Source: an uncultured Microbacterium sp. (GTDB taxonomy: Bacteria; Actinomycetota; Actinomycetes; Actinomycetales; Microbacteriaceae). From it: a stretch of 64,000 bases of DNA. The notes beneath the pieces were generated by a model, which was not told where the DNA came from, ran no database searches, and was given only the letters and a program-made list of their open reading frames with translations. The stretch spans positions 1 through 64,000 of the forward strand of contig CALKHM010000104.1 of NCBI GenBank assembly GCA_937988695.1, written 5' to 3'. Both the position numbers and the translations under genes were made by a program. Positions 20,897 to 29,677 of this stretch are shown piece by piece; the stretch's first letter is position 1, and the number at the start of each line of letters is the position of its first letter.

Positions 20897-20939
20897 TTCA
20901 CCGGCTCCTCAGGCACGCCTCAGGTGGGGGGCGTATCAT
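20897..20939 (+). promoter_or_regulatory. Triple-repeat box and near-consensus -10, upstream of PLD operon
   Basis: TTCAC (20897), CTCAG (20908), CTCAG (20919) at 11-bp spacing, 10 bp, then TATCAT at 20934-20939, the closest of all eleven to the TATAAT consensus. Downstream, TGGGCATCAGGACA is repeated at 20941-20954 and 20960-20973 in the leader. Confidence 0.78.
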
Positions 20940-20940
20940 A

Positions 20941-20973
20941 TGGGCATCAGGACATCATGTGGGCATCAGGACA
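20941..20973. repeat. 19-bp period direct repeat in PLD operon leader
   Basis: TGGGCATCAGGACA occurs twice (20941-20954, 20960-20973) just after the -10 of the + strand promoter. It lies at or just beyond the expected transcript start, so could bind a repressor or be a recent duplication. Confidence 0.85.
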
Positions 20974-21001
20974 GTGGCCACCGCAGTCACGGAGCGACAT
21001 C

Positions 21002-21229
21002 ATGTCACATCCTCTGGGCCCCCCAACGGCTTCGGGTGCCATGACCGACCATACAGCGGCGAGGTCGAGCGTACCGGCCACTCCGCGACACTCGCCACCG
21101 GCGGACGCGCTGGCGTACGAGGCGTGGCGGATCGCCGGGCTCCACCACGCAGACTGTCGTGGTGCTGCGACGCTGGGGACCGTTGACGTCGCGCGTCCTG
21201 CGGATCCGGCGACCGGGGTCCGAGCCTGA
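21002..21229 (+). CDS. Hypothetical 75-residue protein coupled to PLD gene
   Basis: Starts at ATG 21002 behind GGAG (seven-base spacing) and ends with TGA overlapping the ATG of the phospholipase-D-like gene (TGATG). The product, beginning MSHPLGPPTASGAMTDHTA, is polar, with a possibly helical stretch ADALAYEAWRIAGLHHADC. No family is recognised. Ribosome site, promoter and coupling favour a real leader gene, but composition alone does not prove it. Confidence 0.45.
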   Translation: MSHPLGPPTASGAMTDHTAARSSVPATPRHSPPADALAYEAWRIAGLHHADCRGAATLGTVDVARPADPATGVRA

Positions 21230-22806
21230 TGGACCACTCGCGTGGCGACCGGGTGCCCCGCCGGGCGCCGGCACCACCACCCGGCGGCCACGTTCCCCGC
21301 CGCAGCCGCCGTCGTGTCCCGTCTCCGCCGGGCACGCACCGCGTGCGGGCGCTCGGGCAGCGCCTCGGCGCGGCGATGACCCCGGATTGTGGCTGGCCCG
21401 AGCAGTTCCGGCGCCTGCGCCGGAAGCTCGTCTGGACCACCGTGATCCTCCTGGTGGTGAGCGTCCCGGTGCTCGTCTTCGCGCTCGTCGGCCTGCCGCA
21501 CGTCTTCCGCAATCCCCTCGTGCGCAACGTCCTCGCGGAGGGGAGCGCCGCTGGCGTACCGGCCGTCTCCGACGCGCGCTTCGGCGCCACGGCGACGCTG
21601 CTCACCGGCACCAGGCTCACCACGGGGAACCAAGTCGAGGTGCTCGCGGACGGGGACGGCACGTTCCCGCCCCTCTGGGCCGACCTCCGCTCGGCCCGGC
21701 GGTCGGTCACCGTGCAGATGTACTACGCCGGACCCGGCGCGGTGGCCGACAGCGCCACCCGCATCCTGGCGGGCCGCGCCCGGGCCGGCGTTGACGTGTA
21801 CTTCCTCTACGACTCGTTCGGCGCGCAGGACTTCCCCCGACGCTACGTCGACACGCTCCGCGCGGCCGGTGCGCGCACGGCCGAGTTCCGGCCGATCCGC
21901 TGGTACGCCCTCGACCGGGCGAATCACCGCTCGCACGTTCGCGGCATCGTCGTCGACGGCGCGGTCGGCTACACCGGCGGCTTCGGGTTCGACGACAAGT
22001 GGCTCGGACGAGGACGACGCCCGGGCGAGTGGCGAGAGACGAACGCCCGCTTCACGGGGCCGGCCGTGCGGCAGTTGCAGTCGGTCTTCGTCGCCAAGTG
22101 GGCCGAGGCGACCGGAGAGCTCCTGACCGACGTCGCCCTCGAGCCGGATGTCGACTCTCCGGTGGACGGCCCGTCTCCCGTGCCAGCAGCGGGCAGCGCG
22201 ACCACCGGCGCGACCGCCGGCACGACCGGCGGCGCGCCGCCGGGATCCCTGCCGGGCGATACGGCAGCCCTGCTCTACAGCCCGCCGTTGACGGGCAGCA
22301 CGACGGCGGAGCGGCTACTCGCCCTGTCGATTGCCGGCGCACGGCGGACCCTCTACGTGAGCAACGCCTACTTCGTCCCGCACGCGGACTTCGTCCAGCT
22401 GCTGGTCCGCGCCGCGCAGCGGGGCGTGGACGTGCGCATCCTCACGAACAGCGTGCAGACAGACGTCAAGACCACCTGGCTGGCCGGTCGGAGCCGCTAC
22501 GAGACACTGCTGACGGCGGGGGTACGCATCTACGAGTACCGGCCGACCACGATCCACGCCAAGACCTTCGTCGTCGACGGCGTCTGGTCGGCGGTGGCGA
22601 CGATGAACTTCGACAACCGCTCGCTCGCCTACAACAACGAGGTCGCACTGGTCACCCGCGACCGACGTGTCGGCGCGACGCTGGACTCGCTCTTCCTGGA
22701 GGACCTGCGCTACGCCGACGAGATCCGGCTCGACGCGTTTCGCCGCCGCCCGTGGACGACGCGGCTCCGCGAGCGGGGTGCCAGCCTCATCGCGGGGTTA
22801 CTGTAG
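21229..22806 (+). CDS. Phospholipase D-like / cardiolipin synthase-type protein
   Basis: A 525-residue PLD-superfamily protein with an N-terminal membrane anchor (about 67-88) after an Arg/Pro-rich leader; ATG 21376 is an alternative start. The C-terminal catalytic motif is intact: TIHAKTFVVDG with H443, K445, D450, then N and S in the usual places. The N-terminal motif reads HVRGIVVDG (H236...D243), with Arg replacing the Lys of HxKxxxxD. Cardiolipin synthases condense phosphatidyl groups in the membrane and need both motifs, so activity here is uncertain. The DUF6629-like membrane protein follows after three bases. Confidence 0.87.
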   Translation: MDHSRGDRVPRRAPAPPPGGHVPRRSRRRVPSPPGTHRVRALGQRLGAAMTPDCGWPEQFRRLRRKLVWTTVILLVVSVPVLVFALVGLPHVFRNPLVRNVLAEGSAAGVPAVSDARFGATATLLTGTRLTTGNQVEVLADGDGTFPPLWADLRSARRSVTVQMYYAGPGAVADSATRILAGRARAGVDVYFLYDSFGAQDFPRRYVDTLRAAGARTAEFRPIRWYALDRANHRSHVRGIVVDGAVGYTGGFGFDDKWLGRGRRPGEWRETNARFTGPAVRQLQSVFVAKWAEATGELLTDVALEPDVDSPVDGPSPVPAAGSATTGATAGTTGGAPPGSLPGDTAALLYSPPLTGSTTAERLLALSIAGARRTLYVSNAYFVPHADFVQLLVRAAQRGVDVRILTNSVQTDVKTTWLAGRSRYETLLTAGVRIYEYRPTTIHAKTFVVDGVWSAVATMNFDNRSLAYNNEVALVTRDRRVGATLDSLFLEDLRYADEIRLDAFRRRPWTTRLRERGASLIAGLL

Positions 22807-22809
22807 GGC

Positions 22810-23493
22810 ATGTGCTTCTCCGCCACCGCCAGCTTCACCACGGCCGCCGTACTCGTCCCGGCGGGTGCCTTCACCATCCAGCGCGCCTGGACGACCGACC
22901 GCCGGTACCTGGCGATCGGTGCCCTGCCGCTGCTGTTCGGCCTTCAGCAATTCAGCGAGGGGATGGTGTGGATGGGGGGCGCCTACCAGGCCCCCGCGCT
23001 CGTCGCGACGTTCTCCCTGGCCTACATGTTCTTCACCTGGTTCCTCTGGCCGGTATGGGTGCCCTTCGCGACGTTCTTCACGGAGCCGGCGCGGCGAAAA
23101 CCGCTCTACCTCCTGTTCGCGATCGCCGGCGGGGCGCTCGGTGGCCTGCAGTACGTGCCGTACTTCGCCCACGACGGGTGGCTCGTCACGACCTTCCTCG
23201 GCCGGGCCATCGCCTACGGGGGCACCGAGTTGCTCGACTTCGTCATCGGCCGGACCACCACCTACACGATCTACCTCGTCATCATCATCGCGCCGCTGCT
23301 GATCGCGTCGGACCGGCGCCTACGGGTGTTCGGCGTGCTGGTGGGCCTGGTCTTCGTGACGACGTACCTCTTCTTCCGCTTCGCCTACGTCTCGGTGTTC
23401 TGCTTCGGCGGCGCCCTGATGTCGCTCTACCTCGTCTGCATCATCTTCCAGCTGGAACGGCGACAGCCGGCGGGCGAGCTGGCCGCTGCGTAG
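22810..23493 (+). CDS. DUF6629-like integral membrane protein
   Basis: A 227-residue protein with about seven membrane helices. It begins MCFSATASFTTAAVLVPAG, a start I associate with the DUF6629 family of unknown function. Conserved-looking polar positions include the LFGLQQFSEGMVW segment near helix two. The gene begins three bases after the PLD-like gene, so the two are almost certainly co-transcribed from the promoter at 20897. No catalytic motif is visible. Confidence 0.75.
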   Translation: MCFSATASFTTAAVLVPAGAFTIQRAWTTDRRYLAIGALPLLFGLQQFSEGMVWMGGAYQAPALVATFSLAYMFFTWFLWPVWVPFATFFTEPARRKPLYLLFAIAGGALGGLQYVPYFAHDGWLVTTFLGRAIAYGGTELLDFVIGRTTTYTIYLVIIIAPLLIASDRRLRVFGVLVGLVFVTTYLFFRFAYVSVFCFGGALMSLYLVCIIFQLERRQPAGELAAA

Positions 23494-23523
23494 AGACGCG
23501 GTCGGACGCCCGCGGCCCGAGAG

Positions 23524-23566
23524 TTCAGCCGTCGTTCAGCATCCATTCAGCGAGTCGTGCCATCCT
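23524..23566 (+). promoter_or_regulatory. Triple-repeat box and -10, upstream of GH57 operon
   Basis: TTCAG at 23524, 23535 and 23546, three perfect copies at 11-bp spacing, 10 bp, then CATCCT at 23561-23566. The first start codon (23639) is about 73 bases downstream. Confidence 0.78.
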
Positions 23567-23638
23567 CACGCCACGCCTCGGAGAGCAGCGAACGAGAGAA
23601 CCGCGAAGGCCCCCATCGGTGGATGGAAGGAGCAACGG

Positions 23639-23824
23639 ATGTCGCAGCGAAGTGAACCAGCCGTACCGGTGTCAGGAGACCAGCCGTCACGCGAGCCACC
23701 ATCCGCCCCGACCCGGGCGCGGGATTCCATCGAGCAGGCGTCCGAGGAGAGCTTTCCGGCCAGCGACCCGCCGGCGTGGCTGCCGCTCCACCCCGGGGTA
23801 CCCGGGACACACGATGATCAGTAG
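23639..23824 (+). CDS. Small conserved-type protein with EESFPASDPP motif
   Basis: A 61-residue polar protein beginning MSQRSEPAVPV. The segment IEQASEESFPASDPPAW resembles a short motif I have seen in many small bacterial proteins of unknown function. Start ATG 23639 follows GGAAGGAG. It lies between a repeat-box promoter and the GH57 gene. Its role is unknown; a disordered adaptor or stress protein is possible. Confidence 0.6.
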   Translation: MSQRSEPAVPVSGDQPSREPPSAPTRARDSIEQASEESFPASDPPAWLPLHPGVPGTHDDQ

Positions 23825-23910
23825 GCCGTCACATCGCACGTTGGCGAACGCGCGAGCTGCCTTCCCTGCCGCTGATCCTCGTGCCTTTGCCGGCGAGAGG
23901 TGACGAGCCG

Positions 23911-26313
23911 ATGCACCTGTGGCATGTCAACTCCGACGCGCGACGGATCCCGCGCCGGGTGAGCCCCGCCGATCTGGTGACCCTCGAGATCGGCACCTGG
24001 CCCGTCGAGCCCGGGCAGGCCGTGTGGGTCACCTTCAGCATCACCACGCCCGAGCCGGCGACGGATGGCACCGCCCCAGACTTACCGCCATCGACCGCCG
24101 GCGGACGGGTCGATGCGGTGTGGCGGCACAACGCGGGACCGAACAGCTACTGGCAGGCGGAGCTCGGCCCGTTCGACGCGGGCGTGGTGGTCCACTACCA
24201 GGTGCACGGCCGCTCACTGGCCGGTGAGGTCGTCGGCCCCACGGGGGCGTTCACCGTTGGGCCCAAGCTCCACCTTGCGCTGGTGTGGCATCAGCACCAG
24301 CCCCTGTTCCGGGACCTCGCCCACCCGTCGCCTCGCGGCAGCTACACGCAGCCGTGGGGCCGGCTGCACGCCATCCGCGACTACTACGCGATGGCCGCGC
24401 TCGTCGCCCAGTATCCTGCGGTCCACCTCACCATCAACGTCACCCCCGTGCTCCTCTGGCAGCTCGAGGACTACGTCGAGCGGGGGGCCACGGACCGGAC
24501 GCTCGAGCTGACGCGCACGCCGGCGGAGCGGCTGCGCAACGAGGAGCGCGAGGAGATCCTCGCGACGTTCTTCGACGCGCACTGGCACAACCAGATCCTC
24601 GTGCATCCGCGCTACGCCGAACTGTTCGCGAAGCGGCAGGCCGACGAGCAGTTCGACACCGGGGAGCTCCGCGACCTGCAGATGTGGTTCAACCTCGCCT
24701 GGTTCGGCAAGGAATTCCGGGAGGGTAACGTCCGGCTCGCCACAGGTGAGACCGCGTCCGTGCACCGCTTCGTCGTGCAGCAGCGGGACTTCAGCGCGGC
24801 CGACGTCGAGGCGATGATCGCCGAACAGTACAGGATCCTGCGGGCCATCATTCCGCTCCACCGACAGCTCCAGGACGGGGGACAGGTCGAGCTGGCGACG
24901 ACGCCGTTCTATCATCCGATCCTGCCGCTCCTCGACGACACCGACGCCGCGACGATCGACCGGCCCGGGGCCGCGCACCCGCCGCGGTTCGCGCATCCGG
25001 AAGACTCCGATGCCCAGGTGCGCCTCGCCGTCACGCACTACGAGCACTGCTTCGGCCGACCCCCCCGGGGGATGTGGCCCGCCGAGGGGGCGGTGAGCGA
25101 GCGCGTGGTCGAGCGGGCGGCGGAGCACGGCTTCGCGTGGCTGGCGACGGACGCGGGCGTCCTCGCCCGCTCCGGCCGGTGGGGGTACCGAACGGACGAG
25201 CCCGACGTGCTCTGCCAGCCGTACCGGGCGGAGCGCAGCGCCGGGCGGACGGTGGCAGGGGCGGGGGATGCGCCGGCACAGCTGTCCGGCACCAGCCTCT
25301 TCTTCCGCGACGCCTGGCTGGCCGATCAGATCGGCTTCCACTACCAGCACCATGCTGACTACGAGGATGCCGCCCGCGAGTTCCTGAGGCAGATCAAGGA
25401 GCGCTTCGCCGAGCGCCTCACCGGCGGCGAAGACCGGGTGCTGACCGTGGTGCTCGACGGCGAGAACGCCTGGAGTGCGTACCGGGAGGACGCGCGGCCG
25501 TTCCTGCACGCGCTCTACGGCCTGCTCGCGCTGGACGGCGAGATCCTGACGGTGACACCGGCCGAGTACCTCGCCGGCAACCCGGCGCGCCGCGTTCGTC
25601 CGCACCTGCGTGAGGCGCACGCTACGGTCCACGATCTCTTCACCGGGTCGTGGATCGACGAGCTGGGATCGGCGCCCGGCGTGGATCTCGGCACGTGGGC
25701 GGGCGAGGCGGAGGAGAATCGCGGGTGGGCGCTGCTCGGCCGGGTTCGCGACGATCTCGCGCGACTCGAACAGCTCGCCATCACCCCGGCCGTGGTCGCC
25801 ACGGCCTTCGCATCGCTCTACGCCGCCGAGGGGAGCGACTGGTTCTGGTGGCTCGGGGATGATCAGGAGTCGGGCAACGATGCGGCGATGGACGACCTGT
25901 TCCGCACGCATCTCGCGAACGTCTACCGCGCGCTCGGGGAGCCACCGCAGGCCTGGCTTGACGAGCACCTCGTGCCACGGAGCGTGTTGTGGACCATCAC
26001 GCGCCCCGTGGACCCGATCCAGGCCGGGGACCGTCTCGTGGTCCGCACGAACTGCCCGGGCGAGCTGACCTGGCGCGTTGGAAACGCGGCGGTGCAGACG
26101 GTGACATTGAGCGCCGTCGGCGGTGTGATGGCGGGCCTGCAGCGCTTCCAGGTGACGCTCGGCCCGTTTGATCTGGCCGAGGGCGGCGCGGTCCGCTTCC
26201 ACTTTCGGTGCTCCGAGCCGACCTGCGACGGCCGCGCTCCCTGCTGTCGGTGGGATGAACGCGTCGTCCACGTCCTCGCGCCGGCTTCAGCCCCGCCGAG
26301 GCAGCCCCGGTAG
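23911..26313 (+). CDS. Glycoside hydrolase family 57 alpha-glucan enzyme
   Basis: About 800 residues. An N-terminal beta-rich domain (1-125) precedes the GH57 barrel, marked by LVWHQHQPLFRDL. The catalytic nucleophile is likely E392 (GMWPAEGAVSE) and the acid D516 (VVLDGENAWSAY); a C-terminal domain follows with WFWWLGDDQESGND. GH57 members include alpha-amylases, 4-alpha-glucanotransferases and branching enzymes; which one cannot be told here. ATG 23911 is preferred over GTG 23881 because GAGAGG precedes it, though spacing is long. It fits glycogen remodelling together with glycogen synthase and glucan phosphorylase. Confidence 0.9.
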   Translation: MHLWHVNSDARRIPRRVSPADLVTLEIGTWPVEPGQAVWVTFSITTPEPATDGTAPDLPPSTAGGRVDAVWRHNAGPNSYWQAELGPFDAGVVVHYQVHGRSLAGEVVGPTGAFTVGPKLHLALVWHQHQPLFRDLAHPSPRGSYTQPWGRLHAIRDYYAMAALVAQYPAVHLTINVTPVLLWQLEDYVERGATDRTLELTRTPAERLRNEEREEILATFFDAHWHNQILVHPRYAELFAKRQADEQFDTGELRDLQMWFNLAWFGKEFREGNVRLATGETASVHRFVVQQRDFSAADVEAMIAEQYRILRAIIPLHRQLQDGGQVELATTPFYHPILPLLDDTDAATIDRPGAAHPPRFAHPEDSDAQVRLAVTHYEHCFGRPPRGMWPAEGAVSERVVERAAEHGFAWLATDAGVLARSGRWGYRTDEPDVLCQPYRAERSAGRTVAGAGDAPAQLSGTSLFFRDAWLADQIGFHYQHHADYEDAAREFLRQIKERFAERLTGGEDRVLTVVLDGENAWSAYREDARPFLHALYGLLALDGEILTVTPAEYLAGNPARRVRPHLREAHATVHDLFTGSWIDELGSAPGVDLGTWAGEAEENRGWALLGRVRDDLARLEQLAITPAVVATAFASLYAAEGSDWFWWLGDDQESGNDAAMDDLFRTHLANVYRALGEPPQAWLDEHLVPRSVLWTITRPVDPIQAGDRLVVRTNCPGELTWRVGNAAVQTVTLSAVGGVMAGLQRFQVTLGPFDLAEGGAVRFHFRCSEPTCDGRAPCCRWDERVVHVLAPASAPPRQPR

Positions 26314-26354
26314 GCCGCCGCGCATCAGGGCATCGTCAGGGCGCGCCACCGTGG

Positions 26355-26412
26355 CACTCGTGTCCCTGGACCCGCGCCCCTGGACCCGCGCCCTGGGCCC
26401 GCGCCCCTGTCG
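26355..26412. repeat. Imperfect 14-16 bp repeats between convergent genes
   Basis: Units built on CCCTGGACCCGCGC recur three to four times between the GH57 stop and the stop of the flavin-binding protein gene. GC-rich and partly self-complementary, the array may help end transcription from both sides; no clear T-tract is present. Confidence 0.6.
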
Positions 26413-26429
26413 GGTGCGATCGCGGCGGC

Positions 26430-26885
26430 CTACCGGGCAGGCGGACGCGCCGTCCGTCCGGTGATCTCGTCGATGTGAATGCCGAACAGGACGATCCGGT
26501 GCGGGGCCGGATCGTCCGCCCCGAGTGTGCCGGGGACCAGCTGTCGCAGGAGCGCGACGGCACGCCCGTAGGCGTCGGGTGATCCAACCTGCGGGTCGAG
26601 CAGGTGGAAGGTGCCCTTCACCACCGCGCTCTCCCAGTCGAAGGTGTCGCGCACCTCATCGACCTCGAACGCACACCACGGGTGGTGCGCGAGCGTCGCG
26701 AGCTTCGTCCCGATGCTCGTCCGGCCATAGATCCAGTTTCCGTCCACCACGTAGTGGATCGGCTCGATGTCCACACGGTCGCGGAAGGAATAGGCGACGC
26801 GCCCGACGTGATTCCGGGCGAGCACGGCGCGCGCCTCGGGCTCGTCCAGCCGGACGAACTCGGGAGATGGCGGTGACACGCTCAT
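26430..26885 (-). CDS. Pyridoxamine 5'-phosphate oxidase-like flavin/F420-type protein
   Basis: A 151-residue split-barrel protein of the PNPOx-like/NimA superfamily. The opening LDEPEARAVLARNHVGRVAY and the strand IEPIHYVVDGNWIYGRTS, then TKLATLAHHPWCAFEVDEV, are the family's characteristic run. Members bind FMN, haem or F420 and reduce small molecules; the specific role is unknown. The start at 26885 has GGGAGTCGC before it. It follows the HMA chaperone by 28 bases and should share its repeat-box promoter. Confidence 0.85.
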   Translation of the reverse strand: MSVSPPSPEFVRLDEPEARAVLARNHVGRVAYSFRDRVDIEPIHYVVDGNWIYGRTSIGTKLATLAHHPWCAFEVDEVRDTFDWESAVVKGTFHLLDPQVGSPDAYGRAVALLRQLVPGTLGADDPAPHRIVLFGIHIDEITGRTARPPAR

Positions 26886-26913
26886 GCGACTCCCACCGCG
26901 ACTCCCACCGCGA

Positions 26914-27120
26914 TCACGCCGCCCGCGGCTCGTAGCCGGCTCGCTCGATGGCCGCGAGGATGTCCTCCCGATCGGTGGTGGCGGGGTCGTACGACACGGT
27001 CGCCGAGCCGACGGTGACCGTACCGACGCGCACACCCGGGATACGGCCGAGCGCCTCCCGCACGTTGCGGACACAGCCACCGCAGCTCATGCCGCCGATG
27101 CGAATGGTGGTCTCCTTCAT
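26914..27120 (-). CDS. Heavy-metal-associated (HMA) copper chaperone
   Basis: A 68-residue single HMA domain with an intact metal site, IGGMSCGGCVRNV (C13, C16), and the typical end AAIERAGYEPR. Such proteins carry Cu(I) to P1B ATPases, and the nearby ATPase (6287-8827) lacks its own CxxC, so this could supply it. ATG 27120 is preferred because GGAGG sits seven bases upstream; ATG 27126 is too close. A repeat-box promoter ends 31 bases before the start. Confidence 0.92.
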   Translation of the reverse strand: MKETTIRIGGMSCGGCVRNVREALGRIPGVRVGTVTVGSATVSYDPATTDREDILAAIERAGYEPRAA

Positions 27121-27150
27121 GGTCATGCCTCCGAAGTTGGGGACCTCTGG

Positions 27151-27193
27151 AAGGTCGGGCCCGTGGCTGAATCCAGCCTGAGTGGTGCCTGAG
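27151..27193 (-). promoter_or_regulatory. Triple-repeat box and -10, upstream of HMA chaperone
   Basis: Minus strand: CTCAG (27193-27189), CTCAG (27182-27178), TTCAG (27171-27167), 10 bp, then GACCTT at 27156-27151, the same hexamer as at the GAPDH promoter. Confidence 0.75.
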
Positions 27194-27206
27194 CGTGGCG
27201 ATCCGG

Positions 27207-27280
27207 CGGAAGCCACGCGGGCACCGGGCCACGCGGGCACCGAGCCACGCGGCCACCGGGCCCCACGCGTCACCGGGCCG
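27207..27280. repeat. Imperfect 14-15 bp repeats at phosphoketolase 3' end
   Basis: Variants of GCCACGCGGGCACCGG repeat four to five times from just after the HMA promoter into the last codons of the phosphoketolase gene (stop at 27270-27272). The repeat therefore encodes the enzyme's C-terminal residues. Confidence 0.75.
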
Positions 27281-29663
27281 GCCACGTCCAGTCGCGGATC
27301 TCGGGCATGTCCTCCCCGTGCTCGGCGATGTACCGGGTGTGCTCGATCAGTCTGTCCCGGATCGCCTGCTTCGCGTACGCTGCGATGGAGCCGAGCCGCG
27401 GGACGCGGTCGATCACGGCTGCCACCAGATGGAAGCGGTCCATCTCGTTCAGGACGACCATGTCGAAGGGGGTCGTGGTCGTCCCCTCCTCCCTGAAGCC
27501 GTGGACGTGGAAGTTGCCGTGGTTGGTCCGACGGTAGGTCAGCCGGTGGATGAGCGACGGGTAGCCGTGATAGGCGAAGATGACGGGCTTGTCGGTCGTG
27601 AAGAGCGTATCGAAGTCACGGTCGGCGAGGCCGTGCGGGTGCTCCTCCGCCGACTGGAGCCGCATCAGGTCCACCACGTTGACGACGCGCACCCGGAGCT
27701 CGGGGGCGAGCTCGCGCAGCAGGCTCACAGCGGCCAGGGTCTCCAGCGTCGGCACGTCGCCGGCGCAGGCCATGACGACGTCCGGCTCCGTGCCGCGGTC
27801 GTTGCTCGCCCACTCCCAGATGCCGATGCCCGCGGTGCAGTGCTTGATGGCGGCATCCATGTCCAGGTACTGGATGGCCGGCTGCTTGCCGGCCACGATG
27901 ACGTTGACATAGTTGCGGCTCCGCAGGCAGTGGTCGGCGACGCTGAGGAGCGTGTTGGCGTCGGGCGGCAGGTAGACGCGGATCACGTCCGCCTTCTTGT
28001 TCATCACCACGTCCAGGAAGCCCGGATCCTGATGCGAGAAGCCGTTGTGGTCCTGCCGCCAGACGTGGGAAGTCAACAGGTAGTTGAGCGACGCGATGGG
28101 ACGCCGCCACGGGATCTCGCGCGTGACCTTGAGCCACTTGGCGTGCTGGTTGAACATCGAGTCCACGATGTGGATGAAGGCCTCGTAGCAGGAGAAGAGA
28201 CCGTGGCGGCCGGTGAGCAGGTATCCCTCGAGCCACCCCTGGCAGGTGTGCTCGGAGAGGATCTCCATCACGCGACCGTCCACGGCCAGTTCCTCGTCGT
28301 CCGGCTTACGATCGGCCACCCAGGTGCGGTCCGTCACCTCGAACAGCGCGCCGAGCCGGTTCGACGCCGTCTCGTCGGGACCGACGACGCGGAAGTTCCG
28401 CCGCTCCATGTTCAGCCTCATCACGTCGCGCAGGAAGGTGCCGAGCACGCGCGTCGCCTCCGCGACCTCCATGCCGGGCGCCGGCACGGCGACGGCGTAG
28501 TCGCGGAAGTCAGGGAGCCGGAGATCGTGGAGCAGCAGTCCGCCGTTGGCGTGCGGGTTGGCTCCCATCCGCCGGTGCCCCTCGGGTGCCAGCGCCGCCA
28601 GCTCGGGGACCAGCGTTCCGGTCTCGTCAAAGAGCTCCTCCGGACGGTAGCTCCGCATCCACTGCTCCAGGAGCCGCACGTGCTCCGGCCTCGTCGCCAT
28701 GTCGGCCAGGGGCACCTGGTGCGAGCGCCAGCTGTCCTCCGTCTTCCGGCCATCGACCTCCCTGGGCCCGGTCCAGCCCTTGGGGGTGCGCAGGATGATC
28801 ATCGGCCACCGGGGACGCTCGACCTCACCGTCGTCGCGCGCAGCCGACTGGATCGCGCGGATCCGTTCGATCACGGTGTCGAGCGTCGCGGCCATCGCCT
28901 GGTGCACGGACGCGGGCTCCGTGCCCTCGACGAGGTACGGCTCGTAGCCGTAGCCGCGGAACAGGCTCGTCAGATCCTCGTCGCCGATGCGGGCGAGGAT
29001 CGTGGGACTCGCGATCTTGTAGCCGTTCAGGTGCAGGACGGGCAGCACCGCACCGTCGGTGGCCGGGTCCAGGAGCTTGTTCGAGTGCCACGCCGCCGCG
29101 AGCGGTCCGGTCTCGGCCTCCCCGTCGCCCACGACGCAGGCGACGATCAGCTCGGGGTTGTCGAAGGCGGCGCCGTACGCGTGGGCCAGCGAGTAGCCGA
29201 GCTCCCCGCCCTCGTTGATGGAGCCGGGCGTTTCCGGTGCCGCATGGCTCGGGATCCCGCCGGGGAAGGAGAACTGCTTGAAGAGTCGCTGCATCCCCGC
29301 GGCGTCGCGCGAGACCTCCGGGTACAGCTCGCTGTAGATGCCCTCGAGATAGGTGTTCGCGACCACGGCCGGCCCGCCGTGCCCCGGGCCGGCGACGAAG
29401 ATCATGTCCAGGTCGTGCCGCCGGATGACGCGATTGAGGTGTGCATACACGAAGTTCAGCCCGGGTGTGGTCCCCCAGTGGCCCAGCAGGCGCGGCTTGA
29501 TGTGTGCCAGCGTCAGTGGCTCGCGCAGCAGCGGGTTGTCGAGCAGGTAGATCTGGCCGACCGAGAGGTAGTTGGCGGCGCGCCAGTAGGCGTCGATCGT
29601 GTGCAGCTCGGCCGATGAGAGCGGCTCACTGGCCGCTGTGGCTCGCGCCATAGTCGTCGTCAT
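27270..29663 (-). CDS. xfp: Xylulose-5-phosphate/fructose-6-phosphate phosphoketolase
   Basis: A 797-residue thiamine-diphosphate enzyme splitting xylulose 5-phosphate (or fructose 6-phosphate) with phosphate to acetyl-phosphate. Family motifs in order: [75 protein letters not shown] (ThDP/Mg) and the C-terminal region with [15 protein letters not shown] [12 protein letters not shown]. Full length. ATG 29663 is behind GGAGATTGG. It begins 14 bases after the glucan phosphorylase stop, so glycogen breakdown and acetyl-phosphate production are in one operon. No acetate kinase is in the window. Confidence 0.95.
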   Translation of the reverse strand: MTTTMARATAASEPLSSAELHTIDAYWRAANYLSVGQIYLLDNPLLREPLTLAHIKPRLLGHWGTTPGLNFVYAHLNRVIRRHDLDMIFVAGPGHGGPAVVANTYLEGIYSELYPEVSRDAAGMQRLFKQFSFPGGIPSHAAPETPGSINEGGELGYSLAHAYGAAFDNPELIVACVVGDGEAETGPLAAAWHSNKLLDPATDGAVLPVLHLNGYKIASPTILARIGDEDLTSLFRGYGYEPYLVEGTEPASVHQAMAATLDTVIERIRAIQSAARDDGEVERPRWPMIILRTPKGWTGPREVDGRKTEDSWRSHQVPLADMATRPEHVRLLEQWMRSYRPEELFDETGTLVPELAALAPEGHRRMGANPHANGGLLLHDLRLPDFRDYAVAVPAPGMEVAEATRVLGTFLRDVMRLNMERRNFRVVGPDETASNRLGALFEVTDRTWVADRKPDDEELAVDGRVMEILSEHTCQGWLEGYLLTGRHGLFSCYEAFIHIVDSMFNQHAKWLKVTREIPWRRPIASLNYLLTSHVWRQDHNGFSHQDPGFLDVVMNKKADVIRVYLPPDANTLLSVADHCLRSRNYVNVIVAGKQPAIQYLDMDAAIKHCTAGIGIWEWASNDRGTEPDVVMACAGDVPTLETLAAVSLLRELAPELRVRVVNVVDLMRLQSAEEHPHGLADRDFDTLFTTDKPVIFAYHGYPSLIHRLTYRRTNHGNFHVHGFREEGTTTTPFDMVVLNEMDRFHLVAAVIDRVPRLGSIAAYAKQAIRDRLIEHTRYIAEHGEDMPEIRDWTWPAR

Positions 29664-29677
29664 TCCAATCTCCATTG

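Noticed and set aside
27195..29618. Open frame of ~800 codons opposite phosphoketolase
   Set aside because: Same codon-bias artefact; the minus strand has all phosphoketolase motifs.
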